Origin: Rhizobiaceae bacterium
GTDB lineage: Bacteria > Pseudomonadota > Alphaproteobacteria > Rhizobiales > Rhizobiaceae
Reading direction: 5' to 3'
DNA length: 64,000 bases
Assembly (NCBI GenBank): GCA_027483885.1
Contig: JAIXTO010000245.1
Coordinates: 21,649-85,648, forward strand
How positions within the stretch are numbered: the first letter of the stretch is position 1; every line of letters starts with the position of its first letter. Both the position numbers and the translations under genes were made by a program. The notes beneath the pieces are model-generated. The model did no database searches and had not been told where the DNA came from. It saw nothing but the letters and a program-made list of their open reading frames with translations. Positions 50,503 through 60,271 of this stretch are shown piece by piece.

Positions 50503-51672
50503 TCACGGCTGATGGCGTACGACGCGTAGACGTTCGTCCGGGCTCAGGCGCGAGACCATGCGCGCAAAGATGTCTGCTGCATCCGGTTCGGCAAGCAATG
50601 ACGGAGCAGGTGCCATTGCGGTGTGGCTGGGGCGACCGACGGAAACCGGCAGAAGGCTGATCTGCCGGCACTTCCCCTCGTCGTCCAGCATCAGGCGAAG
50701 GGCGGCGCTTCGCCAGACATCGACGCCCGTATCGTCATAGGTTTGCGCCCGGCCTGTGTGGAAGATGAAGTTGCCGAGGCCCGAGATGACCGCCCTCTCC
50801 CGGTAAAACCGCAGGGGTTGCATCACAGGCGCTCCGGTGCCGATGATGAGGTCGCATCCGGCGTCGATCAGACGATCCGCCAGTTGATCGAACCAGACCG
50901 GCGTTCGGCTCCACTCCGGCTCCCAGTGGTGGTTGTGCAGCAGGATCACGACAAGGTCGCCTTCGTCCTTCGAGCGGCCAATCGCGGTCGTGACCCGCGC
51001 AAAGTCTTCGGCGGCCGCTGTCCAGACGGGTTCGACGGCTTTCCCGCACACGAAGTGCGTCCCGAAGGCCTCAAAACCATCACCTTCAGCCGGTGGCGTA
51101 TAGCCAACCGAACGGCGCGCGGCGAGCCGCCTATCATCGCCCAGCGCCTGGTGAACGGACAGAAGGCTTGCGTATTCGCCAGCCGGCAGGCTGACAGTCC
51201 TTTTCATGCGAAGCGGCGCAATGCCGGGACGGCCGGTATCCGCATAAACGATGTCGGCCTGCGGTCCGAGATCAAGGCTGTAGACGGCGAGTTTGCGCCC
51301 GTTGAGGTGAAGCCGAGCCGGCGCGATGGCGTCGCGGAGGTTTTCGCCGCTGCCGCAGGTGGCAATGGCGTGCGCCTCCATGGCACGCCGGGTCGCAGCT
51401 ATACCGGGCGGGGCGAGGTCGAAGGCATGGTTATTGGCATGGCCCATCACGGTGAAGCCCAGATGTTTCAGGCTTTCGAGCACCGAGCCGGCCACCGCAT
51501 GAACCGTCTTCGTCTTCGTTGGCCAGGCGCCCTCTGCCTCCACCACGCCCTCGAAATTGGCAATGGTCGCATCCGCCTTGAGGAAGGAGAGCATGCTGCC
51601 ATCCCTTGGCCCGTCGAGATCAAGAGGCTGGTGGATCAGGGTCTGTCCGGTAACGGCCAGCGTAACGGTCAT
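50503..51672 (-). CDS. CapA-family protein (poly-gamma-glutamate synthesis-type metallophosphoesterase)
   Basis: A 389-residue protein with the PGA_cap fold: TLAVTGQTLIHQPL, ADATIANFEGVVEAEG, MGHANNHAFDLAPPG, ILLHNHHWEPEW and ISGLGNFIFH. No signal peptide or membrane anchor is seen, so it is cytoplasmic, unlike capsule-type CapA. Start 51672 has AGGA about 8 nt upstream; the frame extends further upstream without support. It is the last gene of the leftward peptide-ABC operon, 20 bp after the CocE-type hydrolase. Confidence 0.85.
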   Translation of the reverse strand: MTVTLAVTGQTLIHQPLDLDGPRDGSMLSFLKADATIANFEGVVEAEGAWPTKTKTVHAVAGSVLESLKHLGFTVMGHANNHAFDLAPPGIAATRRAMEAHAIATCGSGENLRDAIAPARLHLNGRKLAVYSLDLGPQADIVYADTGRPGIAPLRMKRTVSLPAGEYASLLSVHQALGDDRRLAARRSVGYTPPAEGDGFEAFGTHFVCGKAVEPVWTAAAEDFARVTTAIGRSKDEGDLVVILLHNHHWEPEWSRTPVWFDQLADRLIDAGCDLIIGTGAPVMQPLRFYRERAVISGLGNFIFHTGRAQTYDDTGVDVWRSAALRLMLDDEGKCRQISLLPVSVGRPSHTAMAPAPSLLAEPDAADIFARMVSRLSPDERLRVVRHQP

Positions 51673-51691
51673 GGCAAGGTCCTGTCGGCTG

Positions 51692-53602
51692 TCAATCGGC
51701 GGCGGCAAGAAGGGGACGCAGCGTATCCTTCGAGACCACGGGAAGCGTGAGGCAGGAGGTGCGCACCGCATCACTGAAAACACTGTTCCTTGCCACCTGG
51801 CGCGTTCGGCCTGTACCGATCGGCGCGTATGTGTTGGGGTTCACGTCATATTTCGGGAAATTCGATGAGGAGATGTCGAGCCGGATCCGGTGGCCCTTCT
51901 GGAAAAGATTGGCGCTGGCGAAAGGTTCGATGGTGATGGAGAAGACCTCTCCGGGCTCGATCGGCTCCGGCGCCTCGAAGGACTTGCGATAACGGCAGCG
52001 AAAGATGCCGTCGGTGATGTTCAGCGCATAACCCGCCGGATAATCGGCGCTCGGCGGATAGACGTCAATCAGTTTGGCGGTGAAATCGGTGTCCGGGGCA
52101 TCCGATGACACGTGAAGCGTGATGGTGATCGGACCCGCCACGGCCAGATCCGCCTCCAGCGGCTCCGTCTCGAAGGACAAAACGTCAGGCCTTGCGGAAA
52201 GCGGCAGGCCGGGCCTGTCGCAGCCGAAGAAGCTCTCAGCTTCCCGCTGGTCAAAACCGCCGCCTTCAAAGATCGGCTGGCCGCTGGTCAGCGATCCGCC
52301 GATGGTGGGCACCGGATGGGCCGGGTCGAAATCATAGATGAACGGCGGACTGTCGGCAGCCGGCAGGCTCTCGCCGAGACGCCCATTCTGATGCAGGTGA
52401 AATTTTCGATACATCGTCTCGGGAAGCGGCCAGTGTTGCGCCTGGAACCAGGCCCCGCCATGGTCAAGGCGTCCCTCGGCGTTGCGCGTGCCGGTGCCCC
52501 CGCCCATAAGGAAGAAGCGCACGACAGGATCACTGTCCGCAAGCGTCGTTTCGTTCTTCAGGCAGCTGTCAAACCAGTTGCGGCGAAACTGCAGCCAGCT
52601 CTCCATCACATTGCCGCCGAGCGGCGCCTTGTCCCCGAAGGAGACATCACCGGCAAAAGTCGTGTTGCGGTTGCCATGCAGCCAGGGCCCCATGATCAGC
52701 CGCAGGGGGCGATCAGGATTTCCGGACAGGCCCGCATAGTTGTCGAGCGTGGATTTGACATAGGCGTCATACCAGCTGGACATCAGGACGATGGGCACCT
52801 GCGGGAAGGTCTTGTAATAACCCTCCATATAAAGCCCGACGCGCCGCCAGCTATCGTCGAATGTGCCGCTGCGCCATTGTTCGAGCAGGTAGCTTTCATA
52901 GTCGGGCGCTGCGCGCACCGGCGATACGCCTTCGCGCCACGGCATGGCCTTGAACCATGCCTTCAGGTCCTCCGCCTCGATGGCGGCACGCGCGCGCACA
53001 TCCACCGCCTCCTTGGCATTGTTGTAGGCCCAGGTCGCCTGCTTCAGCTCGAAGGCGCCTCCCTGGCGGATACCGCACTGATAGGCATTCGAAAACCCGC
53101 CGGAATCCATCACCATGCAGGCAAGGCCTTGCGGGTTGAGGCAGGCGAGCGCTGCCTGGGTGTGGGCGGCATAAGAAAGGCCCATGGTGCCGAAGCGGCC
53201 ATTGCACCAGTCCTGCTGGACAAGCCAAGCCGCCGTGTCGAAGCCATCCTCGGCCTCGGAAATGTATTTCGAGAACTCGCCCTCGGAATTGTAGCGACCG
53301 CGGCAATCCTGATAGATGACCACATAACCGGCGCGCACAAAAAAGCAGGCGACGTCTTCGCGTTTCATCGGCGAAGCCATGCCCACTTCGATCTCCGAGC
53401 GCGACCTCTCCGCCTTGCCATAAGGCGTGCGCTCCATGATGACCGGATAGGCGCCGGCAACGGCTTTGCCGCCGCGGGCCGGTCGGTACACATCCGTGGC
53501 GAGCTTGATCCCGTCACGCATGGTCACCATCACATCACGTTCCACGATCACGTCATCGGCAATCGCGTCCAGGCGGGCAGGCGCCAGACTATCCATCATC
53601 AT
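51692..53602 (-). CDS. CocE/NonD-family hydrolase (X-Pro dipeptidyl-peptidase S15 type)
   Basis: A 636-residue alpha/beta hydrolase. Seen: DVMVTMRDGIKLATDVYRPA at the start of the S15 domain, the nucleophile in GTMGLSYAAHTQAALACL, and a C-terminal jelly-roll domain (EPLEADLAVAGPITITLHVS; IRLDISSSNFPKYDVNPN). Family members are X-prolyl dipeptidyl peptidases, glutaryl-7-ACA acylases and cocaine esterase. No signal peptide is visible. Start 53602 follows AGGA by 7 nt. In a peptide-ABC operon, cytoplasmic cleavage of imported (possibly proline-containing or acylated) peptides is the natural guess. Confidence 0.9.
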   Translation of the reverse strand: MMMDSLAPARLDAIADDVIVERDVMVTMRDGIKLATDVYRPARGGKAVAGAYPVIMERTPYGKAERSRSEIEVGMASPMKREDVACFFVRAGYVVIYQDCRGRYNSEGEFSKYISEAEDGFDTAAWLVQQDWCNGRFGTMGLSYAAHTQAALACLNPQGLACMVMDSGGFSNAYQCGIRQGGAFELKQATWAYNNAKEAVDVRARAAIEAEDLKAWFKAMPWREGVSPVRAAPDYESYLLEQWRSGTFDDSWRRVGLYMEGYYKTFPQVPIVLMSSWYDAYVKSTLDNYAGLSGNPDRPLRLIMGPWLHGNRNTTFAGDVSFGDKAPLGGNVMESWLQFRRNWFDSCLKNETTLADSDPVVRFFLMGGGTGTRNAEGRLDHGGAWFQAQHWPLPETMYRKFHLHQNGRLGESLPAADSPPFIYDFDPAHPVPTIGGSLTSGQPIFEGGGFDQREAESFFGCDRPGLPLSARPDVLSFETEPLEADLAVAGPITITLHVSSDAPDTDFTAKLIDVYPPSADYPAGYALNITDGIFRCRYRKSFEAPEPIEPGEVFSITIEPFASANLFQKGHRIRLDISSSNFPKYDVNPNTYAPIGTGRTRQVARNSVFSDAVRTSCLTLPVVSKDTLRPLLAAAD

Positions 53603-53671
53603 CAAGGTCCTTTGGAATTCATGCGGCAAGACAGGGGGCCGCAACGCTTAACCGCCCCCTGTTCGTCCGGT

Positions 53672-55246
53672 TTATTTCACCAGCTTGGCAAGCGTTGCAC
53701 TGGTGTCTTCGGTCATGTTGGCGTCATAGGTGATGTTGGCCTTGCCGGCCCAATGCACCTTCTGCCAGTAGAGCGGCAGGACCGGCATGTCGGCGAAGAC
53801 ATATTTCGTTGCCTGCTGCAGCAGCTGGATGCGCTGCTCGGGATCGAACTCGGCCATGGCCTCGTTCATCATGCCATCGAACACCGGATCGCTGTAGCGC
53901 GTGCGGTTGAACGAGCCGGTGCCGGCCTCCTTGTTGTTTGTCATCAGGAGGTTGCGCAGACCGGTTGCCGAGGTGGGCGTGGAATTGCCGAGCGAGAAGA
54001 TGAAGGCGCTGAACTCCTGGGCGGACGCGGCCTTGGTATAGACGTTATAGGGCTGCGCCACGACGCCATTCACCTTCAGTCCGCCCCGTGCAAACATCTG
54101 GCCAAGGGCCTGCGCCACTTCCGAATCGCCCGGGAACCGGTCGTTGGAGGTGTGGAGCGTTATGCCGAAGCCTTCCGGATAACCGGCATCCGCAAGCGCT
54201 TTCTTCGCCTCTTCCGGCTTGTAGGCGGCCGCCTCGATGCTTTCGTCATTGCCGGCCACGCCACCCGGCACCAGCTGCCCTGCAGCCTCCCCCGATCCAT
54301 CCAGGATGCGGTCGATGATCAGCTGGCGATTGATCAGCTGCGACAGCGCCACGCGCACCTTCTTGTCCTTCAGCGGGTTCTTCTCGAGCGGCTTTCCAGC
54401 CTTGTCGGTCACGAACGGGCTCTGGTCGCGCGCCGTATCGAGCGCCAGATAGATGAGCCGCGCCGACGGGATGGAATAAACCTGAAGGCCTGACGTTGCG
54501 GTAATGGTCTTGACGTCGCCGGGGGGAACCGCATCGATCAGATCGACCGAGCCCGAGCGAAGGGCTGCCACGCGCGAGGCATCGTTGGAGATGAATTTGA
54601 TGGTGACCTTGTCGAAATCCTGCGCCTTGCCCCAGAAGGCATCATTGCGGGTCAAGGTCACGTTGTCGCCCGGCGTCCACGACGTGAACTTGTAGGCGCC
54701 GGTGCCGATTGCCGCCTTGCCGCTGTTGAAGTCCTCGATTGTTGCGGTCTCGGCCGCCTTTTTGCTGACGATATAAACGAAACCGACCTGCTCAATGAAA
54801 TCCGGCGTCGGCTTTTTGGTCTTGAACTCGATCGTCAGGTCGTCGAGCGCCTTCATGCTGTCGATGGAGGCGACATTGCCGGAAAACGGCGCCGGGCTGT
54901 TGGGAATGTTTTTGGCACGCGTCAGGGAAAACATGACGTCTTCTGCCGTCAGCGGCGAACCATCATGAAATTTCACGCCCTCGCGCAGCTTCACATGCCA
55001 GGTCAACGGATCGATATTCGTCCAGGAGACGGCCAGCGCCGGATGGATGCCGATCGTCGTATCGGTTTCCAACAGCCGATCGAAGACCTGCATGGCGATG
55101 TTCTGGTTATTGCCGGTGCGCGAAAACTGCGGGTCGATGGAGGACGGTTCGGTCGAACTCCCGACGATCAGGTTGGCGGCATTGGCGGCGGTGACAGCCA
55201 GCAGCAGGCTTGCGGCGGTGGCAAGGAAAAAGGATTTGCGTACCAT
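53672..55246 (-). CDS. ABC transporter substrate-binding protein, family 5
   Basis: A 524-residue periplasmic receptor. Signal peptide: KSFFLATAASLLLAVTAANA, cleaved before ANLIVG. Family features: WHVKLREGVKFHDGSPLTAEDV, GTGAYKFTSWTPGDNVTL, NDAFWGKAQDFDKV and a late DMPVLPLYWQKVHWA. Start 55246 is set by the signal peptide. It lies after the two ATPase genes (order B, C, D, F, A), the reverse of the more usual receptor-first order. Confidence 0.93.
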   Translation of the reverse strand: MVRKSFFLATAASLLLAVTAANAANLIVGSSTEPSSIDPQFSRTGNNQNIAMQVFDRLLETDTTIGIHPALAVSWTNIDPLTWHVKLREGVKFHDGSPLTAEDVMFSLTRAKNIPNSPAPFSGNVASIDSMKALDDLTIEFKTKKPTPDFIEQVGFVYIVSKKAAETATIEDFNSGKAAIGTGAYKFTSWTPGDNVTLTRNDAFWGKAQDFDKVTIKFISNDASRVAALRSGSVDLIDAVPPGDVKTITATSGLQVYSIPSARLIYLALDTARDQSPFVTDKAGKPLEKNPLKDKKVRVALSQLINRQLIIDRILDGSGEAAGQLVPGGVAGNDESIEAAAYKPEEAKKALADAGYPEGFGITLHTSNDRFPGDSEVAQALGQMFARGGLKVNGVVAQPYNVYTKAASAQEFSAFIFSLGNSTPTSATGLRNLLMTNNKEAGTGSFNRTRYSDPVFDGMMNEAMAEFDPEQRIQLLQQATKYVFADMPVLPLYWQKVHWAGKANITYDANMTEDTSATLAKLVK

Positions 55247-55268
55247 GGTCGTGTTGTTCCCTTCTTGG

Positions 55269-56306
55269 TTATATGACCGGTTGCGCCGCAGCAGCGGTGT
55301 TTGCTGCAGCAGGCAGTTCATTGAGATGGCAGGCGCTCATCTGGCCCGACGACGTTGCCTGGAGAAGCGGCCGCTCCACACGGCAGCGCTCAAAGGTCAG
55401 GGGACAGCGAGGATGGAAATGGCATCCTGAAGGCGGGTTGAGCGGCGATGGGATCTCGCCCTTGATCGGCGTGAACACGCGGCCGCGGTCGCGGATGCTG
55501 GGCAGTTCGCGGATCAGCGCCTGCGTGTAGGGGTGCCTTGGCGCGGAAAACAGTTCATCCGGCGTTCCGGTTTCCACCACACGGCCGAGATACATGACCA
55601 CGACCCGGTCGCAGATATGCTTCACCACGCCCAGATCATGGCTGATGAACAGGTAGGTCAGCCCGTATTCGCGCTTGAGATCCATGAACAGGTTGAGGAT
55701 CTGCGCCTGGATCGAGACGTCGAGGGCTGCCACCGATTCGTCGCAGACGATCAGTTCCGGCTTGACGGCCAGCGCCCGGGCAATGCCGATGCGCTGGCGT
55801 TGCCCGCCGGAAAACTGGTGCGGGTAACGATCGAGATAGGAGGGGTCGAGCCCGACGCGGGCCGCCAGTGCCGCGACATAATCGCGGATATCTGCCCGCG
55901 GCACGATGCCGTGAACGCGCGGCGCCTCTCCGATCAGATCGATAACGCGCTTACGCGGATTGAGCGTCGACATCGGGTCCTGGAAGATCATCTGCGCGGC
56001 AAGCCGGGCCTGGCGCTTGTCATTGCCCTTCAGATCGGCCAGAGGCCGGCCCTTCCAGCGCACCTCGCCATCGCTGACCGGCATGATGCCGGCCATCATG
56101 CGCCCGAGCGTCGACTTGCCGCAGCCGGATTCCCCGACCAGCCCGACGACCTCGCCGGGATGAACAGCGATGTTGACGGTATCGACGGCATGCACCGTCT
56201 TTTCCTGCAGATTGGCGCCGAAAGCGCGCGCCAGTTTTTCGGCATAATCCAGCTTGCGCGAGAAGCGGCGGCTGACGTCGATGCCTTCGATGAGCGGGGT
56301 CGTCAT
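55269..56306 (-). CDS. ABC transporter ATP-binding protein, DppF/OppF type
   Basis: A 345-residue ATPase: Walker A GESGCGKST, Q-loop MIFQDPMSTLNPRK, signature FSGGQRQRIGIARALAV, Walker B LIVCDESVAALDVS, switch FISHDLGVV and a C-terminal oligopeptide-type extension with cysteines (GCHFHPRCPLTFERCRVE). Such Cys motifs may bind an Fe-S cluster or metal in Dpp/Opp ATPases. The start overlaps the previous stop by one base (TGATG). Confidence 0.93.
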   Translation of the reverse strand: MTTPLIEGIDVSRRFSRKLDYAEKLARAFGANLQEKTVHAVDTVNIAVHPGEVVGLVGESGCGKSTLGRMMAGIMPVSDGEVRWKGRPLADLKGNDKRQARLAAQMIFQDPMSTLNPRKRVIDLIGEAPRVHGIVPRADIRDYVAALAARVGLDPSYLDRYPHQFSGGQRQRIGIARALAVKPELIVCDESVAALDVSIQAQILNLFMDLKREYGLTYLFISHDLGVVKHICDRVVVMYLGRVVETGTPDELFSAPRHPYTQALIRELPSIRDRGRVFTPIKGEIPSPLNPPSGCHFHPRCPLTFERCRVERPLLQATSSGQMSACHLNELPAAANTAAAAQPVI

Positions 56307-57280
56307 CACGCGGCCCTCCAGGAATGGGGGTGGAAGCAACGCCATTCCCGGGCATTGGCAAGTGCAATGGCCGGTTCCGTGGCACAGATTTCGGTGGCGC
56401 GGGCGCAACGGTCGCGAAACGCGCAGCCGAGCGGACGCGAGAGGGGAGACGGCGCCATGCCGGGAATGGGACGCAGCGGTTCACCGCGAGGGACGGCGGC
56501 CGGCACGGCGTTCATCAGGCCAACCGTGTAAGGATGGGCAGGATATGTCAGCACGTCCTCGACGGGACCCGCCTCAACGATGCGGCCGGCATACATGACC
56601 ATCACCCGCTCGGCGAGCGTGGCAACGACACCGAGATCATGGCTGATCCAGATCAGCGACATGCCGAATTCCTGTGCCAGACGCTTGATCTCGAACAGGA
56701 TCTGCGACTGGATCGTCACATCAAGCGCGGTTGTCGGCTCATCGGCGATGATGAGGTCGGGGCGATGCAGGAGCGAAATGGCGATTGCCACGCGCTGGCG
56801 CATACCACCCGAAAACTGGTGCGGGTAGGCATCCAGCCGTTCCTCCGGCGAGGCAATTCCGACAAGTCCCAGCGTATCGCGGGAACGGGCGCGCGCCTCG
56901 GCATACGACACCTTTTCGTGCGCCCGGACCGTCTCGATCATCTGCGTGCCGATGGAGAGCACCGGATTGAGCGTCATCATCGGATCCTGGAAGATCATGG
57001 CAATCCGCCGACCCCGGATCATGCGCATGTCCTTTGCCGATTTCGTCGTCAATTCTTCGCCGTTGAAGCGGATGCTGCCGCTTGCAACATGGCCCGGCGG
57101 ATCAACGAGACCAAGAATGGAGAAGCCGGTAATGGATTTTCCGGAGCCGGATTCGCCGACAAGGCCGACGATCTGGCGACGTGCGACGGTGAAGCTCACA
57201 CCATCGACGGCCTTGATGACACCGGCGCGGGTGGGGAAATGGGTGGAGAGATTGGTGACCTCGAGGACGGGATCGGTCAT
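56306..57280 (-). CDS. ABC transporter ATP-binding protein, DppD/OppD type
   Basis: A 324-residue ATPase: Walker [10 protein letters not shown]-loop [14 protein letters not shown], signature [14 protein letters not shown], Walker [15 protein letters not shown], switch WISHDLGVV and the Cys-bearing C-terminal extension ([18 protein letters not shown]). The start at 57280 has GAGAGG about 8 nt upstream; the open frame upstream reads into the permease gene and is not coding. Partner of the DppF-type gene that follows. Confidence 0.93.
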   Translation of the reverse strand: MTDPVLEVTNLSTHFPTRAGVIKAVDGVSFTVARRQIVGLVGESGSGKSITGFSILGLVDPPGHVASGSIRFNGEELTTKSAKDMRMIRGRRIAMIFQDPMMTLNPVLSIGTQMIETVRAHEKVSYAEARARSRDTLGLVGIASPEERLDAYPHQFSGGMRQRVAIAISLLHRPDLIIADEPTTALDVTIQSQILFEIKRLAQEFGMSLIWISHDLGVVATLAERVMVMYAGRIVEAGPVEDVLTYPAHPYTVGLMNAVPAAVPRGEPLRPIPGMAPSPLSRPLGCAFRDRCARATEICATEPAIALANAREWRCFHPHSWRAA

Positions 57281-57285
57281 TGTGA

Positions 57286-58188
57286 TTACCTCTCGCCCAG
57301 GCGTGGATTGAGGATCTCGCGACAGCGATCCCCGGTCATGTTGATGGAAAAGACCAGCAGCAGCAGAAGCAGGCCCGGATAGACGCTGATCCAGTATTCG
57401 CCCGACATCAGCACCTGATAACCATTGGCGATCAGAAGCCCGAGCGAAGGTTCTGTAATCGGCAGGCCGATACCGAGGAAGGAGAGCGTCGCCTCGGCGG
57501 AGATCGCGTTGGCCACCTGCAGCATGCCGATAACGATGAGCGGCGGCAGGCAATTGGGCAAAAGATGGCCGAACAGGATGCGGGGCGTTCCGATGCCAAG
57601 TGTGACGGCAGCCTCGACATAATCCTTGTTCTTCTCGACAAGTGCGGCGCTGCGCACGGCCCGGGCAAAGGTTGCCCATTGAACGAGGATGAGCGCAAAG
57701 ATCACCTTCCAGACGCCCTGCCCGAGAAGCGCCAGCAGCATCAGCGCCACCAGAATGGTCGGCAGGCCGAGCATCAGATCGACGATGCGCATGATGATCG
57801 TGTCGATACGTCCGCCGAAATAGGCGGCGACAAGGCCGAGAACCGTGCCCACCATCAGCGCGACAAGTCCCGAAAAGACACCGACGCCCAGCGAGGTGCG
57901 CAGGCCATAGACCATGGCCGACAGCATGTCGCGCCCCTGCCCGTCCGTGCCGAGCCAGAAGGTAAGCCCCGACATGCTCTGTTCACCCGGCGGCAGCTTG
58001 GCATCGAGAATATCGAGTGTGGCCAGGTCGTAAGGATTTTGCGGCGTGAGCCATGGACCGGCCAGCGCCGTTGCAAACAGAAGAAGACAGATAAGCGTGG
58101 CGACAAGCGCCTTGGGGCTGCGCAGGATGCCCATGGTGAGGCGTCCGGTCAGTGTGTCCTCGCGTCGCAAAGAGGCAAGAATGCTCAT
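57286..58188 (-). CDS. ABC transporter permease, DppC type
   Basis: A 300-residue inner-membrane permease. Seen: a first helix, the LGTDGQGRDMLSAMVYGLR motif, the EAA loop YVEAAVTLGIGTPRIL, SAEATLSFLGIGLPITEP and the INMTGDRCREILNPRL end. Its start overlaps the upstream permease stop by 4 bp (ATGA), and the DppD-type gene begins 5 bp after its stop. Confidence 0.93.
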   Translation of the reverse strand: MSILASLRREDTLTGRLTMGILRSPKALVATLICLLLFATALAGPWLTPQNPYDLATLDILDAKLPPGEQSMSGLTFWLGTDGQGRDMLSAMVYGLRTSLGVGVFSGLVALMVGTVLGLVAAYFGGRIDTIIMRIVDLMLGLPTILVALMLLALLGQGVWKVIFALILVQWATFARAVRSAALVEKNKDYVEAAVTLGIGTPRILFGHLLPNCLPPLIVIGMLQVANAISAEATLSFLGIGLPITEPSLGLLIANGYQVLMSGEYWISVYPGLLLLLLVFSINMTGDRCREILNPRLGER

Positions 58189-59159
58189 TGGGCATCTCCA
58201 AGGCGCACGCGCGGATCGATCAGCGAGTAGAGAATATCGACCACGAAATTGATGAGAATGAACAGGCTGACGATCACCAGCAGGTAGGCCACCACCACCG
58301 GGCGATCGAGCCGCATGATGGAATCGATCAGCAGCTTGCCGATGCCCGGCCAGGCGAAGATGGTTTCCGTCACCACCGCAAAGGCCAGCATGCTGCCCAG
58401 TTCCATGCCGATCACGGTGATCAGCGGGATGAGGATGTTCTTCAGGACGTGAACGAACACGATCCGCCGCTCGGAAATGCCCTTGGCGCGGGCGAATTTG
58501 ACGAAATCGAGCGGCATGGTTTCGCGCACGCCGGTGCGCGTCAGGCGGATCACCAGTGCCAGCTTGAAAAGACAGAGATTGACCGCCGGCAGGATGAGGT
58601 GGGTCAATCCATCGATGGAAAACAGGCTGGACTGGAGCCCGAGAAACGAGCCGAGTTCACCGCGCCCGGTTGAGGGCAGCCAGCCGAGCCAGACCGAAAA
58701 GATCATGATCAGCATCATGCCCTGCCAGAAGCTCGGCAGGGAAAAGCCGAGGATGGACCCGGTCATGATCGCTTCGTCAGTCTTGCTGTTCGGCTTCAGC
58801 CCGGAAATCAACCCCAGAGGAATGCCGATGGCAAGCGCGATCACCAGAGCCGTAAACGTCAGCTCCAGCGTGGCCGGCAGGCGCTCGAAGATCAGGGAAA
58901 TGGTCGGCCGGTTAAAAACGAAGGAGCGGCCGAGATCGCCGTGTATGGCGTTCCAGGCAAAGGTGAAGAACTGCTGCCACAGGGGCTGGTCGAGGCCAAG
59001 CGAGGCAATCACCTGCGCACGTTCGGCAGGGCTTGCGTCCGGAGAGATCAACATCTCCACGGGATCGCCGATGGCATAAACGCCGAGGAAGACGACAAAC
59101 GCCGTCACCAGCAAGACGGCCATGCTCTGCATCAGGCGGCGGATGACGAAGACGGTCAC
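58185..59159 (-). CDS. ABC transporter permease, DppB type
   Basis: A 324-residue permease, first gene of the operon. The GTG at 59159 is the chosen start (VTVFVIRRLMQSMAVLLV): GGGAG lies about 9 nt upstream and DppB-type proteins begin this way; the frame continues 46 codons further up. Seen: GLDQPLWQQFFTFAWNAIHG with GDLGRSFVFNRPT, EAA loop FVKFARAKGISERR, TIFAWPGIGKLLI and a LIDPRVRL end. Confidence 0.92.
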   Translation of the reverse strand: MTVFVIRRLMQSMAVLLVTAFVVFLGVYAIGDPVEMLISPDASPAERAQVIASLGLDQPLWQQFFTFAWNAIHGDLGRSFVFNRPTISLIFERLPATLELTFTALVIALAIGIPLGLISGLKPNSKTDEAIMTGSILGFSLPSFWQGMMLIMIFSVWLGWLPSTGRGELGSFLGLQSSLFSIDGLTHLILPAVNLCLFKLALVIRLTRTGVRETMPLDFVKFARAKGISERRIVFVHVLKNILIPLITVIGMELGSMLAFAVVTETIFAWPGIGKLLIDSIMRLDRPVVVAYLLVIVSLFILINFVVDILYSLIDPRVRLGDAQ

Positions 59160-59368
59160 GGTTGCCGCTCCCGCGCAATTGCGGGCGGACACAGGTGTTT
59201 CATCGGTAGGACCCCTTGTTTTTCGTTTTATGGGAAGGACGATAACGCCCGCGTCGACAGGCGCAATCATATGAGTTGTACGCATCATGTTATGCATTTT
59301 GCGCGACCTGTCAGGTTTGCTCCGCTGGCCGCTTGCCTTCGCTTCCGACTGCCTTAGGATCGGCGCCC
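59160..59368. promoter_or_regulatory. Divergent promoter region between the dpp-type operon and its LysR gene
   Basis: 209 bp holding both promoters. An inverted repeat GCAT-N6-ATGC (59282-59295) lies within an AT-richer patch and could be part of a LysR binding site; the evidence is weak. Confidence 0.35.
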
Positions 59369-60271
59369 ATGAACCTCAGGCAGCTCGAAATTTTCAAGAC
59401 CATCATGGATACCGGATCGACCATTGCGGCGGCAGCCCAGCTTGGTCTTTCGCAATCGGCCATCAGCCGCCAGCTGTCGGCGCTGGAAGAGGAGATTGGC
59501 CGGGAACTCTTCCTGCGCGACAAGGGCCGGCTTGTGCCGCGGCCGGAGGCGCATCTCCTGGCCGGCGAGGTGGAGGAGGTATCGCAAAGCGTCGCCAAAC
59601 TGCGCACCAAGATCGGTGATCTGCGCACGGGCATCTTCGGTGAGGCGCTGGTGCGGGTCGCTTTTCCGCATAGCCTCACCACGACCATGCTGCCGCCGCT
59701 GGTGGCGCGGTTCAAACAAAGCCATCCGCGCGTCACCGTCGAGATCATGAGTGGGCCTTACGACGCAATCGAGCGCATGGTGCGGGGCCGGATAGCCGAT
59801 ATCGGTTTCGTGCGCCTGCCACCGGAAGAACATTCCTTCGATACACGCAGCCTCTTCTCCAGCGGCACGACCTGCGTCATGCCGGCCGGACATCCGCTCT
59901 CCCAGAAAGCCGCCATCGAGGTTCATGACCTCGCGCGCAACGACCTCATCCTGCTCGGTCGCCAGCGAATCAATCGCAATGAACTGGAGCATGAACTGAG
60001 GCGCATGGTGCCGACCTATCGCTGCAGCCTGGAGGTGCATTCCGTCGAGACGGCCTGCGTCTGTGCCGCGCAGGGACTGGGCATTGCGATCGTCCCCTCT
60101 CTGATTGCTGCTTTCTTCCGCAGCGAACACCTTGTCATGCGGCCATTCCTGCCGGACAAAAAGGCCGATTACGGCATCATCACGCCTGCCGGCGCACCGC
60201 TGTCCTGGAGCGCGGAGGCTTTCATCGAGATCGTCAGGCAATACAGTCTCGAACCGGCTGCCGGCTGCTGA
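59369..60271 (+). CDS. LysR-family transcriptional regulator
   Basis: A 300-residue regulator. The N-terminal HTH is MNLRQLEIFKTIMDTGSTIA followed by AAQLGLSQSAISRQLSALEE. The C-terminal effector domain starts near residue 95 (ALVRVAFPHSLTTTMLPPLV). Start 59369 is where LysR proteins begin; an in-frame extension of 31 residues upstream is cysteine-rich and implausible. Divergent from the dppB-type gene, so it probably controls the peptide-ABC/CocE/CapA operon. Confidence 0.92.
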   Translation: MNLRQLEIFKTIMDTGSTIAAAAQLGLSQSAISRQLSALEEEIGRELFLRDKGRLVPRPEAHLLAGEVEEVSQSVAKLRTKIGDLRTGIFGEALVRVAFPHSLTTTMLPPLVARFKQSHPRVTVEIMSGPYDAIERMVRGRIADIGFVRLPPEEHSFDTRSLFSSGTTCVMPAGHPLSQKAAIEVHDLARNDLILLGRQRINRNELEHELRRMVPTYRCSLEVHSVETACVCAAQGLGIAIVPSLIAAFFRSEHLVMRPFLPDKKADYGIITPAGAPLSWSAEAFIEIVRQYSLEPAAGC

